In this document: one piece after another, positions 56,386 through 64,000 of the stretch
Position numbering within the stretch: the first letter of the stretch is position 1
Layout: every line of letters begins with the position of its first letter
DNA from: Verrucomicrobiales bacterium
Lineage (GTDB): Bacteria > Verrucomicrobiota > Verrucomicrobiia > Limisphaerales > UBA9464
Reading direction: 5' to 3'
Assembly: GCA_027488845.1 (NCBI GenBank)
Contig: JAIYBC010000060.1
Coordinates: 124,001-188,000 of the forward strand
Length of the DNA stretch: 64,000 nt
Notes under the pieces: generated by a model
Databases searched by the model: none
Told to the model about the DNA's origin: nothing
What the model saw: the letters and a program-made list of their open reading frames with translations, nothing else
Program-made: the position numbers and the translations under genes

Positions 56386-57891
56386 TCAGCGCCCGCGGAC
56401 CCACCGCCACATCTGCGAGATGGAGGCCGGCTGGCCCGTTCGCAGGACGGCGGCACGGAAGATCCGGCCACAGGCCCAGATCGCCAGGACGTCGCAGGCG
56501 ACCAGCAGGACCAACGTGCCCAGCACGTCCCGCAACGGCGGCCCGGCCGTGACGCGGTTCATCATCACGAACGGCGTGTAGGGCGGAATCCAGGACAGGA
56601 AGGTCGCTATGGGACCATTCGGATCGCGTGGGATGAAGGTCATCGCCACCAGCGGGACCATCATCAGCAGGACGATCACGCCCATGTAGTTCTGGGCCTC
56701 CTTGATCGTGTTGCAGGTGCTGCCGATGGCGAGGATCACCGCCGAATAGAGGACATAGCCGAGCAGGAAATAGAGACCGAACGCCGGCAGGATCCAAGAG
56801 TCGCCCAGCAGGGTCATCAATTCCAACGGAAGCCGGCTGGCCCCACCCGCCGCGGCACCGGAGGAGGCCGCGGATCCCGCCATCCAGAAACCGACCAGGA
56901 ACAGCGTCCCGATCCACGAGCCGACCATCACCAGACCCACCGCGGCGATCCCCACGAGCTTGCCCGCCATCAGCTCGACCGGCGTGACCGACGACAGCAG
57001 CACCTCGATGATGCGGTTCGATTTCTCCTCGATGACCGAGTTCAGGAGCATCTGGGCGATGCTGAACACCGCCACCCACAGGAGGTAGACGAAGGCGCTC
57101 GGAGCCCATTGGCGCAGGAGGTCCGCGATCCCGACCCGCTCCTCACCCGCCGCCTTGCGCGGACTCAGGTTCACCACCTCGGCCCGCGCGTTCTCCACCC
57201 GCGAAACCACCTTGGGATCGATGCCCAACCGCACATACTCGCGAAGCCGGAAGTCCGCGGAGAGCGCGTTGTCGATCTTCTCCCGCAGGGCCGTGTCCGC
57301 CTGGTTTTCCGACCAGAACCTCAAGATCGGTGCCGCGTTGCTCGATTTTCCCTCGAGGATCAACGCGGCCGCGAACAGCGAAACCGGGACCTTGCCATCA
57401 ACCGGAACGTAGGAACGCCCTTCCCTCAACCAGGAACGGAGGTCGCCCTCCAAGACGTTGAGGTCGCCGTCGGTCGTGATGCCGGGCGGCGGCTCCACCC
57501 TCCGGAACCTCGGACTCGGGGATTCGAAGTTCCCGACGTTGGTCCGGAGCATCGGACGGACCTCCCCCAAGGCCCGCCCAAGGTCGAACTCCCCCTTCAC
57601 CGGGGGAAGGGACCCTCCCGGCACCAGCCGCGCCGAAGCCCACTCGCGGAACGCCTCGCCCTGTCGACGCTTTTCGTCGCGTTCCAGCGCGGCCTCGACC
57701 ACCGCGGACATCCGGCCCGTCCGGTCCACCAGGACGAAGTTGCGCGTCGGAGTCCCCTTCTTGGCGAGGAAGGCCGGCACCTGTGCGCCGATGATCCAGA
57801 TCATCGGGAAGAGCAGGATGCCGAACCAGAAGCCGCGCGTCTTGGCGTTCTCCGCGAACTCCCGCCAAGCGATGAGCAGGGCGTTCCTCAT
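56386..57891 (-). CDS. ABC-2 exporter permease (NatB/YhaP-like)
   Basis: A 501-residue permease. One N-terminal helix (GFWFGILLFPMIWIIGAQVP) is followed by a large external domain and five to six C-terminal helices from about residue 265, including EEKSNRIIEVLLSSVTPVEL, the NatB-type signature. With the upstream ATPase it forms an exporter of the sodium/antibiotic-type ABC-2 family; the substrate is unknown. The ATG overlaps the ATPase stop by four bases. Confidence 0.9.
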   Translation of the reverse strand: MRNALLIAWREFAENAKTRGFWFGILLFPMIWIIGAQVPAFLAKKGTPTRNFVLVDRTGRMSAVVEAALERDEKRRQGEAFREWASARLVPGGSLPPVKGEFDLGRALGEVRPMLRTNVGNFESPSPRFRRVEPPPGITTDGDLNVLEGDLRSWLREGRSYVPVDGKVPVSLFAAALILEGKSSNAAPILRFWSENQADTALREKIDNALSADFRLREYVRLGIDPKVVSRVENARAEVVNLSPRKAAGEERVGIADLLRQWAPSAFVYLLWVAVFSIAQMLLNSVIEEKSNRIIEVLLSSVTPVELMAGKLVGIAAVGLVMVGSWIGTLFLVGFWMAGSAASSGAAAGGASRLPLELMTLLGDSWILPAFGLYFLLGYVLYSAVILAIGSTCNTIKEAQNYMGVIVLLMMVPLVAMTFIPRDPNGPIATFLSWIPPYTPFVMMNRVTAGPPLRDVLGTLVLLVACDVLAIWACGRIFRAAVLRTGQPASISQMWRWVRGR

Positions 57892-58811
57892 CGGTAGCTG
57901 GCCTCCCTCGCCGCGGGGCCCACCAACCGGACGAAGGCGTCATGGAGGGTCGCCTCCGACGCGCTGAAATGGCTCAGCCGGACCTGGTTCGTGAAACACG
58001 CCTCCAAGACCGCCTGGGGATCCGCCCCCTCCTCCAACTCGAATTCCCATCGTCCGTCCCCCAACGGACGCAACTCCCGCAACATCGGGAGATCCTGGAG
58101 CGGTTCCAGGCTGTCATTGGTCCGGATCCGCACCTTGGCGGGGACCACCCGACGCGCCTCAGCAAGGGTGCCGTCGAACAGCGATCGCCCTCCCGAGATG
58201 ATGACCACCCGGTCGCACAGGCGTTCGGCATGCGCCATCACATGCGTCGAAAGCAGCACGGTCCGCCCGCGCTCCTTCAGGTCGCGGACGATTTCCTCGA
58301 GGACTCCCTGGTTCACCGGGTCCAATCCCGAGAACGGTTCGTCCAGGATCACCAAATCGGGGTCGTGGGCGATCGAGGCCAGGACCTGGACCTTCTGTCC
58401 CATGCCCTTGGAAAGCGCCTCCGTCTTCACGTCGGCGAAGAGCCCCAGCCCGTGGCGGTCCAACAGTTCGCGCGCGCGCAACTCGGCCTGCCGCCGCGAC
58501 ATGCCCTTCAGGGTCGCGAAGTAGGCGATGACGGCGGACGCCTTCATCTTGCGGTAGAGCCCCTTTTCCTCGGGCAGGTATCCGACCCGCTCCCGCACGG
58601 ACATGGCGGAACCGTGTCCCAAGACCGAGACGCGTCCCGTGCTGGGCTCCACCACGCCGAGGATCATGCGCAGCGTCGTCGTCTTGCCCGCTCCGTTGGG
58701 ACCGAGGACGCCGTAGATGCAGCCCTCCGGGACCGAAAGCGACAGCCCATCCACGGCACGGAAATCCCCATACCGCTTGCTGACCGACTCGAGTTCCACC
58801 GCGGCTGACAC
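57888..58811 (-). CDS. ABC-2 exporter ATPase (NatA/CcmA-like)
   Basis: A 307-residue ATPase with Walker A GPNGAGKTTTLRM, signature LSKGMGQKVQVLA and Walker B LVILDEPFSGLDP. The C-terminal ~75 residues form the extra domain often seen in NatA-type ATPases. The GTG start at 58811 gives MSAAVELESVSK; a second GTG lies at 58799. It is coupled to the permease gene by an ATGA overlap. Confidence 0.93.
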   Translation of the reverse strand: MSAAVELESVSKRYGDFRAVDGLSLSVPEGCIYGVLGPNGAGKTTTLRMILGVVEPSTGRVSVLGHGSAMSVRERVGYLPEEKGLYRKMKASAVIAYFATLKGMSRRQAELRARELLDRHGLGLFADVKTEALSKGMGQKVQVLASIAHDPDLVILDEPFSGLDPVNQGVLEEIVRDLKERGRTVLLSTHVMAHAERLCDRVVIISGGRSLFDGTLAEARRVVPAKVRIRTNDSLEPLQDLPMLRELRPLGDGRWEFELEEGADPQAVLEACFTNQVRLSHFSASEATLHDAFVRLVGPAAREASYR

Positions 58812-58952
58812 GGAAACGAAGATCCACGGTGCCCGGCGATTTGCAAAGGAAGGGAATGGGAAGCGTCGGGACCTGTACAGGACTCCGGGGCGCGCCTCGC
58901 CCGTCGAATGGGCTTCCACGCGTCCACCACCACCGGGAACCCAACACCCATC

Positions 58953-59413
58953 CATCCGGCCGACCGGAGCCGCGCCCAAACGGACTCCACCCGGGACGGC
59001 CCCTTGCGGGTCCGCAGCTACAGCATGAACCGCAACATCGGGTTTCCGGAGGAACTCGCCGAGGTTTCGGGCGTCTTCAACCACGCGGCGGACTTGCGCC
59101 GGCACGCCACGGGTCCAAGCGGGTTGTCCGTCCTCTGGGACGAGTCGGAGGCCTCGATCGCCTCGACCGCCTTCGACGATCCGACGCCCCATCCCGGCGA
59201 ATGGCTCCTCGGTTCCATCCCGGCGACGCGTCACCGCGACGGCAGCACACTCTCGTTCGCCGATGGACATGCCGAGTCCACCGATGGAAGGATCCGGCGA
59301 TCCTGCTCTACAGCCCTCGGAGATCGGTCCGCGGAGTCAGCACCGCCGTGGACAGCCACGACTTCTGGTGGATCTGCAACGCCATGAGGACCCTTGGAAA
59401 CGAGGAGGAGTAG
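58953..59413 (+). pseudogene. Decayed prepilin-type (FADGHAE) protein gene
   Basis: Residues read HPADRSRAQ then LRVRSYSMN, matching CPADNSRSQ and LRARSVSMN of the intact gene at 60874-61701; the end TLSFADGHAE matches the intact [11 protein letters not shown]. After GHAE (about 59276) the reading frame breaks: the homologous continuation VHRWKDPAILLYSP is in the next frame (one base missing) and runs to the TAG at 59411-59413. The N-terminal FTLIELL membrane segment is absent. This is a fragment of a type II-secretion-like pseudopilin family gene. Confidence 0.75.
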
Positions 59414-59425
59414 CCGCGGGCCGGC

Positions 59426-60748
59426 TCAGGGAATGGGCATTCCCTTGGAACTGCCCGCAAGCCATTCGGCGAAGGCCCAGAGCCTGGCGTCTTGCCCATG
59501 CGGCGCCATGACCTGGAAGCCGATCCCCGGGAGACCGTCCTCCAACCAGGGCACGGTCAGCACCGGCAGGCCGCCCAAACTGGCGGGTGCGGTCAGCTTC
59601 AACAGCCGCGGACGGGTCGCGGCATGGTCTGCTCCCGCCTTCAACTCACGCATGGCCGAGGCCGGCGCCACGAGCAGGTCGACATCCTGGAAAAGAGCCT
59701 GCAGGCCCCGGGCGAATTCCGCCTTCTCCCCCAACAGATCGGCATGGCGCGACGCACCCACGCCCCGCCCCATCTCCAACCGGGCGAGGATCCCGGGATC
59801 GTAGGCGCCAGAATGGCTGGGAAGGTACCTCGCATGGATCGAATGGGCCTCGTGGGCCTGGATCGGCACGAACAGTTCCACGGCCTTCTCCCAGCCCGTG
59901 GCCGGGATCTCGACGACCTCGGCCCCCGCCCGACGCAGCGAGCCGGAGAAACGTCCGAGCGCCTCGAGGATTTCCGGTTCCGCGGGCGCCAGCCAATCGC
60001 CGGCCATCACCGCCACCTTGGGTGGCCGGGAGAGGGGCGGCGCTTCCACCCCCGGATGCCGGGCCCGCGCCACGAAGGCGACATCCCCCAGCGACCGCTG
60101 CAACCACCCGACGGTGTCGAAGGAATGCGCCAGCGGGAAGCTGCCGCTCCAGTCCGCGAAACCGAGGCTGGCCCGGTACGACACCAGCCCACACAGCGCC
60201 GCAGGCACCCGCAGCGAACCGCCCGTGTCGGTTCCCAACGCGATCGCGGCCGCCCCCATGAGGACGCTCGCGGCGGCCCCGGAACTGGAGCCACCGGTCA
60301 ACCGCCCGGGATGCGCAGGCTGGGTGCAGTCGCCGAAGCAGCGGTTCTCGCCGGTGATGCCGTACGCGAACTCGTTCAGCACGGTCTTGCCCACGATCAC
60401 GGTTCCCGCGGCCCGCCAGCGGCCCACGTCGCCGGAGTCCGCATCCGGCACCGGACGGGTTCCGGCGTAGAACGGGGAACCGCACGTCGTCGGAAGTCCC
60501 GCCACGTCGAACAGGTCCTTCACCGTGATGGGCAGCCCCCAGAGCGGCCCGCCAGGCGGTCCCTGCCTCAGCGCCTCCGACCGCGCCCGGGCCCCGGTCT
60601 CGTCCAGCCACACGAAGGCACGGCTTCCGGGTGAGGATCGCGCTCCGGCAATCGCCTCCGACACCACATCCCCCACGGCGAGTCCTCCTTCGTGAAGTCG
60701 ACGTGAGATCTCTCGGAGCGGGGTGTTCAGGAGAAGTCGGGTGCTCAT
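59426..60748 (-). CDS. Amidase (amidase-signature family)
   Basis: A 440-residue amidohydrolase with the Ser-cis-Ser-Lys triad: Lys in [12 protein letters not shown] (about residue 75), the cis-Ser/Ser pair in [11 protein letters not shown] (about 150) and [12 protein letters not shown] (about 172). It may be a GatA-like or acylamide hydrolase; it lacks neighbouring gatB/gatC so tRNA amidation is unlikely. The ATG at 60748 is preferred over 60772. It lies between the prepilin pseudogene and the intact copy. Confidence 0.88.
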   Translation of the reverse strand: MSTRLLLNTPLREISRRLHEGGLAVGDVVSEAIAGARSSPGSRAFVWLDETGARARSEALRQGPPGGPLWGLPITVKDLFDVAGLPTTCGSPFYAGTRPVPDADSGDVGRWRAAGTVIVGKTVLNEFAYGITGENRCFGDCTQPAHPGRLTGGSSSGAAASVLMGAAAIALGTDTGGSLRVPAALCGLVSYRASLGFADWSGSFPLAHSFDTVGWLQRSLGDVAFVARARHPGVEAPPLSRPPKVAVMAGDWLAPAEPEILEALGRFSGSLRRAGAEVVEIPATGWEKAVELFVPIQAHEAHSIHARYLPSHSGAYDPGILARLEMGRGVGASRHADLLGEKAEFARGLQALFQDVDLLVAPASAMRELKAGADHAATRPRLLKLTAPASLGGLPVLTVPWLEDGLPGIGFQVMAPHGQDARLWAFAEWLAGSSKGMPIP

Positions 60749-60873
60749 GGAAGCCTGCGGTGATGAGAGCACCGTCGCGTGTGGACGGCAACGTGGGCCG
60801 GACGTCGAATCGAACGAATCCCCGGCGAAGGCTTGTCGCGGAGGCCGGATCGGTGGAACTTCCCAGCCTCCCC

Positions 60874-61701
60874 ATGTCCCCTTCGAGTGCAGGCCCCAGC
60901 CCGCGCGCCGCCTTCACGCTCATCGAGCTGCTGGTGGTGATCGCCATCATCGCGATCCTGGCCGGCATGCTTCTTCCGGCGCTGGCCGGGGCCAAGAGGA
61001 AGGCCCAGACCGCCCAATGCCTCAGCCAACACCGGCAGACGGCGCTCGGGGTCCTGATGTACATGGAGGACAACCAGGACCGGTTTCCCCCGAACAACTC
61101 GACCGCGGACTACAACCCGGTGAAGTCCTGGACCCTGGGTCTCCTGCGGTTCGATCGCGACGTGCAGGACAACACCAACCGGCTCTACCTGCTCAACGGC
61201 CCGCTGGGTCGGTATCTCCAGACCGCGGAACTCTGGCACTGCCCGGCCGACAACTCCCGTTCCCAGCACAACCGCCGCCAGATCCTGCGCGCACGAAGCG
61301 TGTCGATGAACGCCTTCGTCAACGGCACCGCTTCCGATGAGATGTGGGCGAACAGCGGCGTCCGTCCGGTGAGGAAGGCGTCCGAGATGACCGAGCCCGG
61401 ACCGTCCATGGCCCTGCTCTTCATCGATGAACGTCCCGACAGCCTCAACAACGCGATGTTCATGGTGTCGACCGGGAACTCCCCGGACACCGCCGCGGTC
61501 GACAACTGGCCTTCCAACCTGCATTCCGGGTCGGCGGTGATGGACTTCGCCGACGGACATGCGGAGGCGCACCGCTGGCTGGATCCCCGCACCACCCCGC
61601 CGGTCAGGACGCGCACCATGCTCCAGACGGACACCGAGACGCCGTCACCCGGGAACCGCGACGTGCTCTGGCTGTGGGAACGGACGCTCTGGAGACGCTG
61701 A
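60874..61701 (+). CDS. Prepilin-type protein with C-terminal H-X9-DG-like element
   Basis: A 275-residue protein with the type IV prepilin N-terminus: [20 protein letters not shown] beginning at about residue 15, with processing expected before Phe and methylation of that residue. The body contains [11 protein letters not shown], a CPADNSRSQ segment and near the C-terminus [15 protein letters not shown], the H-X9-DG-like signature of the large PVC family of pseudopilin-like proteins. These are often present in dozens of copies per genome; precise role unknown, possibly sugar-polymer uptake or secretion. The ATG at 60874 fits the short leader; the frame extends upstream to 60631. Confidence 0.88.
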   Translation: MSPSSAGPSPRAAFTLIELLVVIAIIAILAGMLLPALAGAKRKAQTAQCLSQHRQTALGVLMYMEDNQDRFPPNNSTADYNPVKSWTLGLLRFDRDVQDNTNRLYLLNGPLGRYLQTAELWHCPADNSRSQHNRRQILRARSVSMNAFVNGTASDEMWANSGVRPVRKASEMTEPGPSMALLFIDERPDSLNNAMFMVSTGNSPDTAAVDNWPSNLHSGSAVMDFADGHAEAHRWLDPRTTPPVRTRTMLQTDTETPSPGNRDVLWLWERTLWRR

Positions 61702-61728
61702 GGCCACGCCGCGTGGCGGACTTCCGGG

Positions 61729-62550
61729 TCACGCCTCCAGCGTGATCGACAGGGTCTCGATCGGCGCGGACAGGAATTGCGATTCGATCTCGGCGACGTT
61801 CCCGAAGCGCTCCCCGACGACCCGACGACCCGAGACGGGCACCTCGAGCCGATCCACCGAGAAGGGCCACGGCGCGAGCCGAAACCGTCGGACCCCGATC
61901 CGGGTCACCGTCACCTCGGAAGTTCCGCCCTCGGTGAGCGGCAACGGATGCAGCAGCGTCGCCGGCCCGCCGTAGTCGACACAGGACATCAGCGACATGT
62001 TGTCGCATGCCTGGAGTAGCCGGAAGTTCTCGAGCAACGTCTGCGCGGTGACATCCTCGTCCCGATAACGGCCGGAGACCGCGCAGTGGAGCCGGAGTTC
62101 GCCCTGGCGTTCCTCCTGACGCTCGAGGAAGGCGTCCAGCAACGGGAGATCGGAAGGCCGGATCGTGCTGCGGTCCGCATGGACGGTGAGGAGGTTGCAC
62201 GTGTGCATCGAGATGAGGATCGCGGCGTAGGGGTTGTCCGCGGCCACCACCTCCATCGCCCGGCACCGCACGCCGAGGTAGTCGGCGAGGTCGATCTCCT
62301 CGAAGGCGCTGTACTTGCCGACCAGGTCCACCCCGAACGCGCTCGGCTTCCCCTCGCGGGTGAGCAGCGGCTTCACATCGCGCGCGGACCAGCCGTCGTC
62401 GTGCCTGCGGATGCCCGCGAGGACGTCTTCCCTCGGAAACGGCGCACGGAAGAGAGCGTTGCCCCAGGCCTTGGCGAACTCGCCGGCGATCCGGGCGTGC
62501 TCGGGATGCGTCAGCAGGAACCAGCCTTCTTCGGTGCGGTAGCGGAGCAT
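61729..62550 (-). CDS. DUF3891-family protein
   Basis: A 273-residue soluble protein. The N-terminal THPEHARIAGEFAKAWGN, then IRRHDDGW and LISMHTCNLL matches DUF3891, which has an HD-like arrangement of His/Asp residues and no known function. The last 90 residues form a beta-rich end. The formamidase-like gene stop is 10 bases upstream of its start, so both are on one transcript. Confidence 0.8.
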   Translation of the reverse strand: MLRYRTEEGWFLLTHPEHARIAGEFAKAWGNALFRAPFPREDVLAGIRRHDDGWSARDVKPLLTREGKPSAFGVDLVGKYSAFEEIDLADYLGVRCRAMEVVAADNPYAAILISMHTCNLLTVHADRSTIRPSDLPLLDAFLERQEERQGELRLHCAVSGRYRDEDVTAQTLLENFRLLQACDNMSLMSCVDYGGPATLLHPLPLTEGGTSEVTVTRIGVRRFRLAPWPFSVDRLEVPVSGRRVVGERFGNVAEIESQFLSAPIETLSITLEA

Positions 62551-62560
62551 GGGGATCGGA

Positions 62561-63493
62561 TCAGGGATTCTTGGGGAAGAGGCTCTTCGCCAGCGTCCCG
62601 GTGATGGTGACCATCGGGGTGTTGACGATCTGGCTCAGGCGGAGGTCCAGGGTCACGCTGCACAGGGTGTAGGCCAGTTCCGGCGTGAGTCCGAAACGGG
62701 CCACCAGGAAATCGATCGCGTGGTGGATGACGTTCTTCGCCGCATCCATCGCGTTGGGCGCACTGGCGATGAAGGCCCAGGAGCCGAGGTCGTTGGCCGG
62801 AACCCTTCGCGGAGGCAGCTCCGCGAAGGGTTCGTCCAGCCGGAAGTCCTTGCGCACGGTCAGGCGGAACTCCGCCTGCATCGGGGCCTCGATGCCGTTG
62901 ATGCAGACCTCGCCGTCCCCCTGGGCCGCGTGGCCGTCGCCCGCGCTGAAGAGCGCCCCTTCGTTGAAGACGGGCAGGTACAAGGTCACGCCGGGAACCA
63001 GGTCCTTCACGTCGAGGTTTCCGCCGAACGGGCCCGGCGGGCGGGTGCGATGCTCACCCGGCTCGGGGGGAGCCACGCCCACGATCCCGAGGAACGGAGC
63101 CAACGGCACCCTCGCCGGCGCGAGCGAATCGCTGTGGTCCCCCTCGAGTTTCCAGAGGAACAGGTGCGGATTGCCGAAGCGTTCCGGTAGGCTTCCCAGT
63201 CCCTGGATGATGCTCGTCCATCCCCAGCCCTTGTGGTCGACGCGCCGGATGTCGATCTGCAGCACGTCCCCCGGCATGGCGCCCTTCACGAACACCGGGC
63301 CGGTGATGGTATGGATCTTCCCGCGGTCCATCCGGACGAAATCCTCCACGGTCGCCGACGGGAACATCTGGGCGCCGCTCGAATCCAGGCAGTCCATCAC
63401 GACGACGTCGCCGGACTCGATCTCGGCCACCGGCGGCAGGGCGTTGTTCCAACGGTCGTGGTTCCTCGAATCCGGGATGTGGTGGGTACGCAT
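62561..63493 (-). CDS. Formamidase/acetamidase-family amidohydrolase
   Basis: A 310-residue FmdA/AmdA enzyme that hydrolyses a small amide to acid and ammonia. Signatures are the start HIPDSRNHDRWNNALPP, GPVFVKGAMPGDVLQIDI, the metal/active-site region GDGHAAQGDGEVCINGIE and the C-terminal DLRLSQIVNTP. The ATG at 63493 gives MRTHHIPDS; the frame extends upstream without homology. A DUF3891 gene follows. The 455-base region upstream contains repeats that may be regulatory. Confidence 0.88.
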   Translation of the reverse strand: MRTHHIPDSRNHDRWNNALPPVAEIESGDVVVMDCLDSSGAQMFPSATVEDFVRMDRGKIHTITGPVFVKGAMPGDVLQIDIRRVDHKGWGWTSIIQGLGSLPERFGNPHLFLWKLEGDHSDSLAPARVPLAPFLGIVGVAPPEPGEHRTRPPGPFGGNLDVKDLVPGVTLYLPVFNEGALFSAGDGHAAQGDGEVCINGIEAPMQAEFRLTVRKDFRLDEPFAELPPRRVPANDLGSWAFIASAPNAMDAAKNVIHHAIDFLVARFGLTPELAYTLCSVTLDLRLSQIVNTPMVTITGTLAKSLFPKNP

Positions 63494-63948
63494 GGATGGA
63501 AACCTCGGAGGAAGCGGGGCCGCCGGCAAAGCCGGAAAGTCCACCGCCGCCCAATCGGGCACCGCAACCGACAAACACGGCCGCCCCGGAATGCACCAAG
63601 GCGGCCGCGCCGATGATCGTTTTCCATCATCACCGGGCACCGCAGCTCAAGCGGGGCCCGGCGGGTTGTTCGGGTGATTCCCAAAAGCAGAGGGCTTGCC
63701 AGACGTCCCGGCCACGCCCTCCGGCCGCCATCCCTGTCCAAAAGCACCGCCGCTGGGCAAAGAGAGACAATCCCCGGGGATGCGATGGTCGGAACGCGAC
63801 CGGATCCGGATCGCCGTCAGGATTCGACTCGCCGGAGTTGGCCATCCGCCGGCCAAGCCCGGCACATCCGGATCCCGACAGGTCGCCTCGACGCCTGAAC
63901 AAACGCTCGCCGCCGGTCGTCGGCAGGAGCACGTTTCCATCCCGTCCC
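63494..63948. other. Intergenic region with repeats upstream of the formamidase gene
   Basis: 455 bases without a convincing gene. It holds two copies of CGGGCACCGCA (63556-63566 and 63634-63644), a CGGCCGCC/GGCGGCCG hairpin (63578-63607) and CCGGCAAAGCCGG (63522-63534), all near the minus-strand gene start, and may contain operator or leader sequences. Confidence 0.5.
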
Positions 63949-64000
63949 ATGAACCGATTCCTCAAGCCACTGGCCGCGCTGCTCCTCGCCACCCATTGGG
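63949..64000 (+). CDS. Start of an exported protein, cut by window edge
   Basis: The last 52 bases begin MNRFLKPLAALLLATHW, a signal-peptide-like N-terminus (basic residues then hydrophobic run). The AGGAG site upstream is rather distant. Too little is present to name a product. Confidence 0.4.
   Translation, partial: MNRFLKPLAALLLATHW

Noticed and set aside
58829-58952. Longer coding frame upstream of the prepilin pseudogene
   Set aside because: The sequence has no similarity to the N-terminal part of the intact prepilin-like protein and no FTLIELL segment.

Overview
This is a high-GC chromosomal window that looks like a member of the Verrucomicrobiota (PVC group). The clues are a prepilin-type protein with the [24 protein letters not shown]-terminus and a C-terminal FADGHAE (H-X9-DG-like) element, PEP-CTERM surface proteins, an adenosylcobalamin-dependent class II ribonucleotide reductase, a FecR/CHASE2-cyclase pair and DUF3592, DUF3891 and DUF3574 proteins. 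This placement is an inference from gene content; there is no rRNA or tRNA in the window. I see no CRISPR array, integrase, transposase or phage gene.

Layout. Positions 1-4.4 kb (+): the end of a methyl-accepting chemotaxis protein, a NarL/LuxR-type response regulator, and an overlapping pair (ferritin-like protein, DUF3592 membrane protein). Positions 4.7-13.8 kb (-): one long compact transcription unit running CPBP protease, Nudix hydrolase, membrane spermidine-synthase-like protein, Tat/lipoprotein branched-chain amino acid-type binding protein, then livH, livM, livG, livF. Positions 13.9-19 kb (+): a small TPR-like protein, two tandem PEP-CTERM trypsin-like proteases of equal length (315 aa each), ribBA and a diaminopimelate-decarboxylase-like enzyme. 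Positions 19-24.8 kb are mosaic: a nucleotidyltransferase-like gene pair with a small, possibly frameshifted companion, a short ANL-superfamily adenylating enzyme, an MFS transporter with a sialic-acid-lyase-like aldolase, and two small orphan proteins.

Positions 24.8-31.8 kb (-): a two-subunit fused pyruvate:ferredoxin oxidoreductase and the B12-dependent ribonucleotide reductase, both fitting an anaerobic or micro-oxic lifestyle. The 466-bp region upstream of nrdJ has nested, partly mutually exclusive complementary segments and is the best candidate here for an unrecognised structured RNA. Positions 32-38 kb: a HemN-like radical SAM gene overlapping moaC, a secreted protein of unknown function, clpX and clpP (separated by a terminator), and a divergent histidine kinase with a cyclic-nucleotide-binding domain. 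Positions 38-45 kb (+): mutL, a tiny membrane protein and a four-gene MacAB-type efflux system. Positions 45-54.7 kb: aldo/keto reductase, AIM24-family protein, CHASE2 cyclase with FecR protein, a GT2 glycosyltransferase, mutM, a DUF3574 lipoprotein, maf and a polysaccharide flippase. Positions 55-64 kb: pgk, a two-gene Na+-type ABC exporter, a decayed prepilin-like gene, an amidase, the intact prepilin-like gene, a DUF3891 protein, a formamidase-type amidohydrolase, and the first codons of a secreted protein at the right edge.

Strong perfect-stem terminators mark many boundaries (about 1908, 16339, 28642, 34360, 36395, 49836 and 56293). Starts given below were chosen by start-stop overlaps, ribosome-binding sites and family alignment from memory; no database search was possible.
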